Assembly (NCBI GenBank): GCA_963821705.1
Contig: CAWGEV010000003.1
Coordinates: 1-64,000, forward strand
DNA: 64,000 nucleotides
Direction: 5' to 3'
DNA from: DASUPK01 sp963821705
Lineage (GTDB): Bacteria; Actinomycetota; Thermoleophilia; Solirubrobacterales; 70-9
Shown: one piece after another, positions 1 through 7,841 of the stretch
How the letters are laid out: the number at the start of each line of letters is the position of its first letter
Numbering within the stretch: position 1 is the first letter of the stretch
Made by a program: the position numbers and the translations under genes
Notes under the pieces: generated by a model
What the model saw: the letters and a program-made list of their open reading frames with translations, nothing else
What the model was told of the DNA's origin: nothing
Database searches by the model: none

Positions 1-504
1 CTGGCGCGCGTCGAGGCCGCCGGTGAGCACGACCCGACCCACGTCGTCGACGTGACGCTCTCGGCCGAAGAGGCAGTCGAGGCTGTCAGCGCCCCGGAGG
101 GCGTCGAGCTGCGCTCCGAGGTGGATCCCGACCTGGTCGCGGAGGGCGACCCGGTGTTACTCCGCCAGGTCATGATCGGCCTGCTCACCAACGCATGTAC
201 GCACACCACGCCGCCGGGCACGGTTACCCTTCGCGCCTCGCAAGGGGAAGGGAAGACCGTGACAATCGAGGTTCACGACAGCGGCAAGGGGATTCCCCCC
301 GATGAGCAGGACCGCGTCTTCGAGCGGTTCTATCGAGGCTCGGCGACGCTCGAGGGCGAGGGCTTCGGCCTGGGGCTGTCGATCGCCAAGCGGATGGTCG
401 ACGTGATGAACGGCGAGATCGGGCTCAGCTCGGAGCCGGGCCAGGGCAGCACCTTCTGGGTGAGGTTGCGCGCCGCCAAGCCGACCCACACCCCGGTCGC
501 ATGA
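1..504 (+). CDS. Sensor histidine kinase, C-terminal part (cut by window start)
   Basis: The reading frame is open from base 1, so the start lies outside the window; 167 codons are visible. They hold the HATPase_c domain: an N-box (LLTNACTHTTP), a first G-box (HDSGKGIP) with the ATP-lid region, and a second G-box (GFGLGLSIAK). This is the part of a histidine kinase that binds ATP and phosphorylates the dimerisation-domain histidine; the sensor, membrane and H-box parts are not visible. The stop overlaps the next start (ATGA), so it forms a kinase-regulator pair with the OmpR-type gene downstream. The stimulus cannot be inferred. Confidence 0.9.
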   Translation: MARVEAAGEHDPTHVVDVTLSAEEAVEAVSAPEGVELRSEVDPDLVAEGDPVLLRQVMIGLLTNACTHTTPPGTVTLRASQGEGKTVTIEVHDSGKGIPPDEQDRVFERFYRGSATLEGEGFGLGLSIAKRMVDVMNGEIGLSSEPGQGSTFWVRLRAAKPTHTPVA

Positions 505-1217
505 ATCCGACACCCCCTTCAGCCAGCCGCATCCTGGTGGTCGACGACGAGGACTCCGTGCGCGAGTCAGTCGGCTACGCGCTCGAGCAGGAGGGGTTCG
601 AGGTCACCCTGGCCGCGAACGGGGAACAGGCCGAGGGTCAGATCTCGGAGGATCACTTCGACCTGCTCATCCTCGACATCATGATGCCGGGCAAGAGCGG
701 CCTCGACATCTGCCGCGAGGTGCGCGCCCACAGCCCCGTCCCGATCATCCTGCTGACCGCCAAGGACGCCGAGGTCGACAAGGTCGTGGGCCTCGAGGTC
801 GGCGCCGACGACTACGTCACCAAGCCATTCTCCGTTCGCGAGCTGCTCGGCCGTGTGAGGGCACAGCTGCGCCGACGCGAGCTCGACCGCGCAAACGGCC
901 CTGAGGGAACCTCGATCGAGGCCGGGCCGGTGTCCATCGACCTGGCCCGCCACCTGGTCACGGTTCGGGGCGAGCCGATCAACCTGACCCGGTCCGAGTT
1001 CCAGGTCCTGCGCCTGCTCGCGGAGAACCCCGGTCAGGTCTTCTCACGCAAGGAGATCATGGAGGAGCTCTGGCAGACCGAGTTCCGGGGCGACGTCCGC
1101 GCCTGCGACGTCCACATCTCCAACCTCCGCCAGAAGGTGGAGCGCGACCCGCAGAACCCGGAGCTGGTGCTCACCGTTCGGCGCATCGGGTACCGCTTCG
1201 CCGAGGGTGCGGGCTAG
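501..1217 (+). CDS. OmpR/PhoB-family response regulator
   Basis: A 238-residue two-domain regulator. The receiver domain (about 11-125) has the acidic pair in VVDDED, phospho-acceptor Asp59 in LLILDIMMPG, Thr86 (LLTAKD) and Lys108 (TKPF). The C-terminal winged helix (about 140-235) has the OmpR-type ending (RKEIMEELW, VRRIGYRF). It is expected to be phosphorylated by the kinase encoded immediately upstream, with which it overlaps by 4 bases, and then to bind promoters. Length and motifs are complete, and nothing is unusual. Target genes are not apparent. Confidence 0.95.
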   Translation: MNPTPPSASRILVVDDEDSVRESVGYALEQEGFEVTLAANGEQAEGQISEDHFDLLILDIMMPGKSGLDICREVRAHSPVPIILLTAKDAEVDKVVGLEVGADDYVTKPFSVRELLGRVRAQLRRRELDRANGPEGTSIEAGPVSIDLARHLVTVRGEPINLTRSEFQVLRLLAENPGQVFSRKEIMEELWQTEFRGDVRACDVHISNLRQKVERDPQNPELVLTVRRIGYRFAEGAG

Positions 1218-1248
1218 CCACCTCTTCGCCGCCCCCGTGGTCCTCCGG

Positions 1249-1692
1249 CTACAGGGCCGCGAGCTTGCAGCCGATCGGCACTGAGCCGCTGGCGACCGTG
1301 TCGGTGATCGGCGGTCCCGACGTCCAGATGTAGCGGAGCTTGGCGAAGACCCGCCTGCCGTTCGAGCACAGCTGCGGCTTGGAGAGCTGGAGCTCCATCG
1401 ACGCGCTCTTGGTCGTGCCGTGTGCGCAGTCCGGGTTGCAGTCGTTGATCAGCCCGGTCCCGGTGCCGTCGGCCCGCTTCCGCGTCCAGGTCGACCAGGT
1501 CATGTCCTTGGCGCCGAGGCTGGCGTCGCCGCAGGCGATGATCACGGACTTCGGCTTGAACTTCGGCTTGAAGCAGTTCGATATCAGCTGGACCTGCTTG
1601 CCGCTCTCGCTCGCCACCGGATTGGCCAGGGCGGCGGCGGAGACGCCGACCGCGACGATTGCCGCCGCCAGGATCGCGAGGACCGCCTTCAC
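1249..1692 (-). CDS. Small secreted protein of unknown function
   Basis: From the GTG at 1692 this gives a 147-residue protein beginning with a clean signal peptide (MKAVLAILAAAIVAVG, Ala-rich cleavage region near residue 23). A GAGAGTAGGG stretch just upstream could be the ribosome site. An in-frame ATG at 1731 would add 13 polar residues before the signal sequence and is less likely. The mature part has four to five cysteines (for example NCFKPKFKPK, ACGDASLG, DCNPDC) and several strand-like segments, suggesting a small disulfide-bonded beta domain. Similar proteins are common in Solirubrobacterales, but no function is recognised. Convergent to the upstream regulator. Confidence 0.7.
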   Translation of the reverse strand: MKAVLAILAAAIVAVGVSAAALANPVASESGKQVQLISNCFKPKFKPKSVIIACGDASLGAKDMTWSTWTRKRADGTGTGLINDCNPDCAHGTTKSASMELQLSKPQLCSNGRRVFAKLRYIWTSGPPITDTVASGSVPIGCKLAAL

Positions 1693-1722
1693 GTGCGGAA
1701 CCCTACTCTCGATCCACGCCTG

Positions 1723-1740
1723 ACCCCCCATCCGGGGGGT
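1723..1740. promoter_or_regulatory. Perfect C6/G6 palindrome upstream of GAF kinase
   Basis: ACCCCCC, a 4-base spacer ATCC, then GGGGGGT: a 7-bp perfect inverted repeat in the divergent intergenic region, ending 55 bases before the GTG of the GAF kinase. A similar C7-GAAC-G7 palindrome lies 52 bases before fabD, on the far side of the partner regulator gene. It may be an operator for the linked LuxR-type regulator; binding is an inference. Confidence 0.4.
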
Positions 1741-1795
1741 GTTCGGCCCGTCCCGCTGGCGTAACGTAGGCTCGTCTGCTGGGGTAGCCCATCAA

Positions 1796-2905
1796 GTGAC
1801 GACCAAGGAAGAGTCGCTCAGCTCCGAGGCCCTCGACGTAGTGGGCCAGCTCCTCTTCGAGCTCGATGAGGAGCGCGAGCTCGATGACTTCTACGACCGG
1901 ATCTGCGAGGCGATGGTCCGCCAGACCTCGATGGAGCGGGCCGTCCTCTTCCTCTACGACGCAGAGCGCAGGCTCGTGCTGCCCGCCGGCAGTCACGGCG
2001 TGTACCGGGAGTTCATAGCCCACGGCTACGGCAGCCTGGAGGAGACCCCGATCGCCCAGCGCGCGCTGGCGGAGGACCGCGTGGTCGAGACGGACGATCT
2101 GGCCGCCGACGTGCCGGCGCGCTACGCGAACCTGCCCGGTGTCACGAAGCTGACCTGCACACCCGTCGCTGCCGCCGGCCGCTGGCTCGGTGTGATCTTC
2201 GCCGACCGCGACGGGGAGCCGTTCGACCTCACCGAGGTGGAGCGCTCGACGATGCACGCGCTGGGCCGGACCGCCGCACTCGCGAGCCACGTCCGTGAGG
2301 TGACCAGGCAGCTCGAGCGGAGCAGGCGCCTCTCGGAGCGAATCGACCTCGCGCGCGAGGTCCATGAGCGGGTGACCCAGCGGCTCTTCGGGGTCTCGCT
2401 CGCCCTCGGCTCCGAGCGCCCGCTCGCGGACGACGACCGCGAGCGCTGCGTGGCCGAGATCGAGGCGGCGCTGGGCGAGCTGCGCGAGGCCCTGATCGGC
2501 TCGGCAGGCAGCTCGCTGATGGAGTTGCAGGAGGGAGGCCTGCGCGCCGAGCTCGAGCGCCTGGGCCGCCAGTACAAGCTGCTGCCCCTGGTGGTGGATT
2601 GGCGCGAGGGCGTCGAGGTGCCGGAGAGGCTGGAGCCGCTGGCGGTGTCGATCCTGAACGAGGCCCTCCGGAACGCTGAGAAGCACGCCAAGCCGAACGA
2701 GGTCCGGGTGACGATCCAGAACCTGGGCGGCGCCTTCGCGATGGAGGTTCGCAACGACGGTCTCCTGGGGGACGGCCGTGAGGGCGTGAGCTCGCGAATG
2801 GGATTGAGGCTCGCCTCCTACGAGGCGCTGCAGCGAGGGGGAATGCTGGAGTACGGCCGGGAGGAGGAAGAGTGGCGACTGCGCCTGGTGCTGCCGAGCA
2901 GCTGA
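1796..2905 (+). CDS. GAF-domain sensor histidine kinase (NarX/HisKA_3-like)
   Basis: About 369 residues from the GTG at 1796. A GAF domain fills roughly residues 25-165 (ERAVLFLYD through LGVIFADRDG). It is followed by a helical DHp segment with LAREVHERVTQRL, matching the HisKA_3 pattern H-[DE]-x3-Q-x-L, and a compact HATPase domain with an N-box (LNEALRNAEKHA), a D-box (EVRNDG) and a shortened G-box (RMGLRLASYEAL). There are no membrane segments, so it should be a cytoplasmic sensor. It overlaps the LuxR-type regulator by 34 bases, an obvious cognate pair. The ligand is unknown. Confidence 0.88.
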   Translation: MTTKEESLSSEALDVVGQLLFELDEERELDDFYDRICEAMVRQTSMERAVLFLYDAERRLVLPAGSHGVYREFIAHGYGSLEETPIAQRALAEDRVVETDDLAADVPARYANLPGVTKLTCTPVAAAGRWLGVIFADRDGEPFDLTEVERSTMHALGRTAALASHVREVTRQLERSRRLSERIDLAREVHERVTQRLFGVSLALGSERPLADDDRERCVAEIEAALGELREALIGSAGSSLMELQEGGLRAELERLGRQYKLLPLVVDWREGVEVPERLEPLAVSILNEALRNAEKHAKPNEVRVTIQNLGGAFAMEVRNDGLLGDGREGVSSRMGLRLASYEALQRGGMLEYGREEEEWRLRLVLPSS

Positions 2906-3513
2906 ACGGCTCCGAGCGGCTGAACGTGCTGGTCGTCGACGACCACGCCGTCGTGCAGTGGGGCTTCCGCCTCCTGCTCGGCCGGCAGCCGTGGCTGGGC
3001 GACTGCGTGGTTGCCTCGACTCCCGAGGAGGCCGTGGAGCTCGCCCGCACCGGCCGCCCGGACGTGGCCCTGGTCGACCTGTTCCTGGGCGAGCGCTCGG
3101 GCGCGGAGCTCTGCGAGGCGCTGCGTGAGGCCTCCCCGAAGACCCGGGTCCTGCTGATCTCCGGCGCGGGCTGGATCTCCCCCGAGGCGGCGAAGGCCTC
3201 GGGCGCCGCCGGCTTCATCTCGAAGGACTGGAGCGCGGAGGAGGTCGCCAACGCGGTGAGGATGGTGGGGCGGGGGATGACGGTGTTCGCCCGCCAGGCC
3301 GACGGGCCGGCAATGCCTCTTTCGCCTCGGGAGCGCGAGGTCCTCGAGCTGATCGGCGCCGGGGCGACCAACCGCGAGATCGCGGAGCGCCTCTTCCTCT
3401 CGCCCCACACGATCAAGGACCACACCACGGCGCTGTACCGGAAGCTCGGAGTCAGGAACCGCGCCGAGGCCGCTCGCAAGGCCGAGCAGCTCGGTCTCGG
3501 CGGCGGCCCCTGA
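2872..3513 (+). CDS. NarL/LuxR-family response regulator
   Basis: 213 residues starting at GTG 2872, preceded by a strong GGAGGAGGAAG ribosome site inside the kinase gene. The receiver domain (about 17-130) has VVDDHAVVQ, phospho-acceptor Asp69 (VALVDLFLG) and a Lys in FISKDW. The C-terminal LuxR helix-turn-helix (about 148-205) carries LSPREREVLELI, GATNREIAERLF and HTIKDHTTALYRKL. It is partner to the overlapping GAF kinase. The fatty acid synthase operon begins about 100 bases downstream, so control of that operon is possible but unproven. Confidence 0.93.
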   Translation: MATAPGAAEQLNGSERLNVLVVDDHAVVQWGFRLLLGRQPWLGDCVVASTPEEAVELARTGRPDVALVDLFLGERSGAELCEALREASPKTRVLLISGAGWISPEAAKASGAAGFISKDWSAEEVANAVRMVGRGMTVFARQADGPAMPLSPREREVLELIGAGATNREIAERLFLSPHTIKDHTTALYRKLGVRNRAEAARKAEQLGLGGGP

Positions 3514-3545
3514 CCCGGGCTTGACCCCCCGGCCGTCCCCCAGAA

Positions 3546-3563
3546 CCCCCCCGAACGGGGGGG
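3546..3563. promoter_or_regulatory. Perfect C7/G7 palindrome upstream of fabD
   Basis: Seven C, GAAC, seven G, ending 52 bases before the fabD GTG. It could fold as a very stable hairpin, but there is no T-run after it, so a canonical intrinsic terminator is unlikely. The similarity in form and distance to the palindrome at 1723-1740 suggests a shared protein-binding site or a leader hairpin. Confidence 0.4.
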
Positions 3564-3615
3564 CTGAGGCCGATGCCCCTTCACTCGCCGCGGCGTCCCG
3601 GTTAGTGATGAGGGC

Positions 3616-4482
3616 GTGCAGGCCAACGGCTCTTCAGCGACCCTCTTTCCCGGCCAGGGTGTCGGGGACGCCTCGAGCGGCGAGCTCGTGGCTGAGGTCC
3701 GTCCCGACCTTCTGGAGCTGGCCGGCGAGCTGGTGGGCGAGGACCCGTTCGAGCGGATCGCCGACGGGACCCAGTACGCCCAGCCTGCCGTCTACTGCGC
3801 GTCCATCTCGGGCTATGAGCAGCTCGGCCGCCCTGCGGCCGAATACTTCGCGGGCCACTCGCTGGGCGAGATCGGCGCCCTGGCGGCGGCCGGCGCGATC
3901 GACGACGCCGACGGACTGCGGATCGTCGCCGCCCGGGGGCGCGTCATGGCGGAGGCGGCCCGGGCAGGCGAGGCCGGCGCCATGCTGGCTGTCGGCTCCG
4001 ATCGCGAAGAGGCCGCCGAGCTGGCCGCCGCGCACGACCTGACCCTCGCGAACGAGAACTCGCCCCAGCAGTTCGTCCTCTCGGGCCCGTTGGCGGGCAT
4101 CGAGGCGGCGGAGGCCGCGGCCAAGGGTTCCGGCGTGCGCGCCAAGAAGCTCGCGGTGGCCGGCGCCTTCCACACCGACGCGATGGCGCCGGGGGTGGAG
4201 CCCTTCCGTGCTCTCCTCGAGGAGGTGGACTTCCGGGAGCCGGACGTGCCGGTGGTCTCCTCAACGACCGCGCAATTCTTCGGGGACGATGTCCGGGACT
4301 CGCTGGCCCGGTCCCTCGTCAGCCCGATCCACTGGACCGCGGTGCTGGCGAGGCTGAGCGACCTCGGGGTGACGCGCTTCCTGGATGTGGGGCCCGGGAA
4401 GGTCCTGGCCGGCCTGGTGCGCCGCACGATCGATGGCGCCGAGACCGAGACCCTGGCTAGCCGGGAGTCGGCCCTTGCCTGA
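3616..4482 (+). CDS. fabD: Malonyl-CoA:ACP transacylase
   Basis: 288 residues, the usual FabD length. It moves malonyl groups from CoA to acyl carrier protein. The N-terminus has FPGQGVG, the nucleophile is Ser82 in GHSLGEIGAL, the substrate-carboxylate arginine is in VAARGRVM (Arg108), and the catalytic histidine is His186 (AGAFHTDAM). It starts with GTG and is the first gene of an eight-gene fatty acid synthase operon; the following fabH starts within a few tens of bases. The palindrome before it may regulate the operon. Confidence 0.95.
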   Translation: MQANGSSATLFPGQGVGDASSGELVAEVRPDLLELAGELVGEDPFERIADGTQYAQPAVYCASISGYEQLGRPAAEYFAGHSLGEIGALAAAGAIDDADGLRIVAARGRVMAEAARAGEAGAMLAVGSDREEAAELAAAHDLTLANENSPQQFVLSGPLAGIEAAEAAAKGSGVRAKKLAVAGAFHTDAMAPGVEPFRALLEEVDFREPDVPVVSSTTAQFFGDDVRDSLARSLVSPIHWTAVLARLSDLGVTRFLDVGPGKVLAGLVRRTIDGAETETLASRESALA

Positions 4483-4507
4483 ACTCTCACCCGGACAGGA
4501 GTGGGAG

Positions 4508-5530
4508 GTGGACGCCTCGCTGGTCGACCCCGACGCGCTCGTCGCTCGGGCCACCGGCGCCGCATCTCCCGACGGGAAGAGCCGGACGGCGGGCCCCGGG
4601 ATGGCCGCGGTCGCGGCTGCCCTCCCGGAGACCGTGGTCGAGAACGAGGAGCTTGCCCGGCCGCTCGGAGTGGATTCGGAGTGGATCGCCTCCCGCACCG
4701 GCATCCGGCGACGCCGCCGAGTGGATGGAGAGAGCCTGGTGGATCTGGCCTCCGAGGCCGGTACCCGGGCCGTCTCGCTCGCCGGGCTTGACCCCTCGGA
4801 CATCGACCTCGTCCTGGTCGCGACCTGCACCCCCGACCAGCTGCTCCCTCACGCTGCTCCGCTGGTCGCCAACCGAATGGGCGCCGGCTCGGCGGCGGCT
4901 ATCGACATCGGGGCCGCCTGCACGGGGTTCCTCTCGGCCCTCTCTCTGGCGACGGCGCAGCTCGAGTCCGGAAGGGCTCGGGCCGCGCTCGTCGTCGGCG
5001 CGGAGGTGCTCAGCCGGGTGATCGACTACTCGGACCGCCGCACCGCGGGCCTGTTCGGAGATGGCGCCGGGGCGGCCGTGCTCACGTCGAAGGGGCCGGG
5101 GCTGATCGGCCCGATCGTGCTGCGGTCGGATGGCAGCCGCGGCGACCTGATCCGGGCGAGCCACGAGGATCGTCTGGTCCGCATGGACGGCCGTGCCACC
5201 TTCCGCGCGGCTGTCGCGGCGATGAGCGCCACCAGCCGGCAGGTCGTCTCCGATGCCGGGCTAGCCCTCGACGAGATCGATCTCTTCGTCTATCACCAGG
5301 CGAACTCGCGAATCATCTCCGCGGTCGGGGAGCGCCTGGACCTGCCGGCCGACCGGGTCATCGACTGCCTCGCCGAGTACGGCAACACCTCCGCGGCGAG
5401 CATCCCAATCGCTCTCGCCGAGGCCGCCTCGACCGGGCTTCTGCGGAGCGGCTCCCGCGTGCTCCTCTCGGCCTTCGGCGCGGGGCTCACCTGGGGCGCC
5501 GGGATCGTCGAGTGGGAGGGCGCGTCGTGA
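4508..5530 (+). CDS. fabH: 3-oxoacyl-ACP synthase III
   Basis: Condenses a starter acyl-CoA with malonyl-ACP to begin fatty acid synthesis. The active-site Cys is in IGAACTGFL, the His in VYHQANSRI and the Asn in EYGNTSAAS, completing the Cys-His-Asn triad. The GTG at 4508 (340 residues) has GGAG upstream, and codons from there are strongly G/C-ending. A TTG at 4475, overlapping fabD, is also possible but the codons before 4508 look less coding-like; ATG 4601 would remove the first strand. The stop overlaps fabG (GTGA). Confidence 0.93.
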   Translation: MDASLVDPDALVARATGAASPDGKSRTAGPGMAAVAAALPETVVENEELARPLGVDSEWIASRTGIRRRRRVDGESLVDLASEAGTRAVSLAGLDPSDIDLVLVATCTPDQLLPHAAPLVANRMGAGSAAAIDIGAACTGFLSALSLATAQLESGRARAALVVGAEVLSRVIDYSDRRTAGLFGDGAGAAVLTSKGPGLIGPIVLRSDGSRGDLIRASHEDRLVRMDGRATFRAAVAAMSATSRQVVSDAGLALDEIDLFVYHQANSRIISAVGERLDLPADRVIDCLAEYGNTSAASIPIALAEAASTGLLRSGSRVLLSAFGAGLTWGAGIVEWEGAS

Positions 5531-6333
5531 GCGCCACGGAGACGGTCGGGACCCCGACGGCGATCGACGCGCAGCGGAAAGTGGGTTGTGCCCTGGTCAC
5601 CGGCGGATCGCGCGGGATCGGCGCTGCCACGGCGAGGGCGCTGGCGAGCGACGGCTGGTCGGTGGCGGTGAACTACTCCCGCGACAGCGACGGCGCCGAG
5701 GCGATCGCCGCGTCGATCGAGGGGGACGGCGGCACCGCGATGGCCGTCGGCGCCGACGTCTCGGACCCCTCCGCGACCGACGAGATGCTCGCCGGAGTGA
5801 CCGAGCGGCTCGGCCCGGTCCTGGTGCTCGTCAACAACGCGGGCCTGACCGCGGACAACCTCTCCATGAGGCTCAGCGACGAGGACTGGAATCGGGTCCT
5901 TGACGTCAACCTGACGGCGGCGTTCCGTCTCACCCGCTCGGTCATCGGGCCGATGATGCGCCGGCGCTTCGGGCGCGTCATCAACGTCTCCTCGGTCGTC
6001 GGGCTGCGGGCCAACCCGGGCCAGGCCAACTACGCGGCGTCGAAGGCCGGGCTGATCGCCTTCACCCGGACCGTGGCGGTGGAGGTGGCCCGCCGCGGGG
6101 TGACCGTCAACGCCGTGGCGCCCGGGCTGATCGAGACGGCGCTGACCCGGGACTTCACCTCGGACTCGAACGGGGACGGGAAGAAGGACTCGGGCGGTCT
6201 GCTCGACGCCATTCCCGCCCGTCGCACCGGGTCGCCCGAGGACGTCGCCGGCTGCATCCGCTTCCTGGCCTCGGAGGAGGCCTCGTACGTGACCGGGGCG
6301 GTGCTGCCGGTCGACGGCGGCATGTCCGCCTGA
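5527..6333 (+). CDS. fabG: 3-oxoacyl-ACP reductase (SDR)
   Basis: NADPH-dependent reduction of 3-oxoacyl-ACP. The GTG at 5527 overlaps the fabH stop by 4 bases and gives 268 residues, slightly longer than usual because of a roughly 20-residue leader. Classical SDR motifs are present: GGSRGIG cofactor loop, VNNAG, catalytic Ser in NVSSVVG, and Tyr/Lys in YAASKAG, with PVDGGMSA at the end. There is an unusual polar insertion (DSNGDGKKDSGG) in the substrate loop between TRDFT and LLDAIPARR. The position in the operon supports FabG over other SDRs. Confidence 0.93.
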   Translation: MSATETVGTPTAIDAQRKVGCALVTGGSRGIGAATARALASDGWSVAVNYSRDSDGAEAIAASIEGDGGTAMAVGADVSDPSATDEMLAGVTERLGPVLVLVNNAGLTADNLSMRLSDEDWNRVLDVNLTAAFRLTRSVIGPMMRRRFGRVINVSSVVGLRANPGQANYAASKAGLIAFTRTVAVEVARRGVTVNAVAPGLIETALTRDFTSDSNGDGKKDSGGLLDAIPARRTGSPEDVAGCIRFLASEEASYVTGAVLPVDGGMSA

Positions 6334-6368
6334 CCCCACATCCAGGACACATCAAGAAAGGAGAAGGA

Positions 6369-6617
6369 ATGACCACCGCAACCAAGGACCAGGTGACCGA
6401 GAGGGTGATCGCCGCCCTCGTCGAGTTCGGCGAGGAGCCGGAGAACGTCAAGCCCGATTCGCGCTTCGAGGACCTGGACATCGACTCACTCGACCTCGTC
6501 GAGCTCGCCCAGGTGATCGAGGACGAGTACGGCATCGAGGTCACTGACGCGGACATGGACAAGATCGCCACCGTCCAGGACGTCGTCGACTTCGTCTCCG
6601 AGCGCCAGCAGAAGTGA
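6369..6617 (+). CDS. acpP: Acyl carrier protein
   Basis: 82 acidic residues with the phosphopantetheine attachment motif DIDSLDLVELA; the serine after Asp carries the prosthetic group. The rest fits the four-helix ACP fold. It is preceded by a strong AAAGGAGAAGGA ribosome site 2-3 bases from the ATG, much stronger than in its neighbours, as expected for an abundant carrier in an otherwise translationally coupled operon. Its stop overlaps fabF (GTGA). Confidence 0.97.
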   Translation: MTTATKDQVTERVIAALVEFGEEPENVKPDSRFEDLDIDSLDLVELAQVIEDEYGIEVTDADMDKIATVQDVVDFVSERQQK

Positions 6618-7813
6618 ACCGCCGGGTGGCGATAACCGGGATCGGCGCCGTCACCCCGCTGGGGGTCGGCGCGGACGCCCTGCACGAGCGCTGGTCGGCG
6701 GGCGAGTCCGGGATCGAGGACGGACTCGGTCGATGCACCGAGTTCGAGGCGACCGATCACCTGACCCGGCGTCAGGTGCGCCGAGCCGACCGCTTCACCC
6801 ATCTCGCCCTCGTGGCGGCGGCGGAGGCGATCTCACAGGCGGGTCTGGACGAGGCGCCGTACGACCGGGCCGAGATCGGCTCGGTGATCGGCACCGGGAT
6901 CGGCGGGCTGTCGACGATCGAGTCCGAGCACGACGTGCTGAACGAGAAGGGCCAGGGCAAGGTCTCCCCGCACTGCGTGCCGCAGATGATGGCCAACTCC
7001 GCCGCGGGGGCGCTGGCGATCGAGCACGAGCTGCGCGGGCAGTGCTTCGGGACGGTGTCCGCTTGCGCCGCCGGGGCCCACGCGGTGGGCGCCGCGGCCC
7101 GGATGGTGTCGTTCGGCGACGCGGTGGCGTGCGTGGCCGGCGGCGCGGAGTCCGCGATCACCCCGCTGGCGACGGCTGCCTTCGCCGAGATGGGAGCCAC
7201 CTCGCCCACCGGGATCTCCCGGCCATTCGACCGGCGTCGCGACGGATTCGTGATGGGAGAGGGCGCCGGCGTGGTGGTCCTGGAGGACGCCGAGACCGCC
7301 GAGCTTCGAGGCGCCCCGATCCTCGGGTACCTGACCGGGTATGCCGCGACGGCCGACGCGCACCACATGACGGCTCCCGAGCCGCACGGTGAGGGAGCCG
7401 CGCGGGCGATCCGCAAGGCGCTGGCGGACGCGGAGGTGGAGCCGGCCGACCTGGCGTACGTGAACGCTCACGGGACGTCGACGCCGCTGAACGACCGCTC
7501 GGAGACCGAGGCGCTCAAGTCGGCGCTCGGAGAGCACGCCTCCCGGATCCCCACCTCCTCGACCAAGTCCGCGATCGGGCATCTGCTCGGCGCGGCTGGA
7601 GCGGTCGAGGCCGTGGCGACGCTCCAGGCGCTGCGCGCGAAGCAGGCTCCTCCGACCCTCAACTACGAGGAGCCCGACGAGGGACTGGACCTCGACTACG
7701 TGCCGGGGGCCGCCAAGGAGCTGCCGCTGAACGGGCATCCCGCGGTCGGGATCAGCAACTCGTTCGGTTTCGGCGGCCATAACGTCGTCCTCTGCTTCGA
7801 GGCGTCCGCGTGA
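6614..7813 (+). CDS. fabF: 3-oxoacyl-ACP synthase II (KAS II)
   Basis: 399 residues; elongates acyl-ACP with malonyl-ACP. The catalytic Cys is in VSACAAGAHAVG, with the two histidines in NAHGTSTPLND and KSAIGHLLGAAGAVE, which also holds the conserved Lys. The C-terminal NSFGFGGHN loop is intact. The GTG start overlaps the acpP stop. It is a standard KAS I/II enzyme; the FabF/FabB distinction is by resemblance and the single copy here. Confidence 0.95.
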   Translation: MNRRVAITGIGAVTPLGVGADALHERWSAGESGIEDGLGRCTEFEATDHLTRRQVRRADRFTHLALVAAAEAISQAGLDEAPYDRAEIGSVIGTGIGGLSTIESEHDVLNEKGQGKVSPHCVPQMMANSAAGALAIEHELRGQCFGTVSACAAGAHAVGAAARMVSFGDAVACVAGGAESAITPLATAAFAEMGATSPTGISRPFDRRRDGFVMGEGAGVVVLEDAETAELRGAPILGYLTGYAATADAHHMTAPEPHGEGAARAIRKALADAEVEPADLAYVNAHGTSTPLNDRSETEALKSALGEHASRIPTSSTKSAIGHLLGAAGAVEAVATLQALRAKQAPPTLNYEEPDEGLDLDYVPGAAKELPLNGHPAVGISNSFGFGGHNVVLCFEASA

Positions 7814-7841
7814 GCGGGCGCCGTAGAGAGGGGTTGGCCGC

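Noticed and set aside
3546..3563. C7/G7 hairpin as an intrinsic terminator after the LuxR-type regulator
   Set aside because: No T-run follows it, and a like palindrome lies before the GAF kinase, so a regulatory site fits better.
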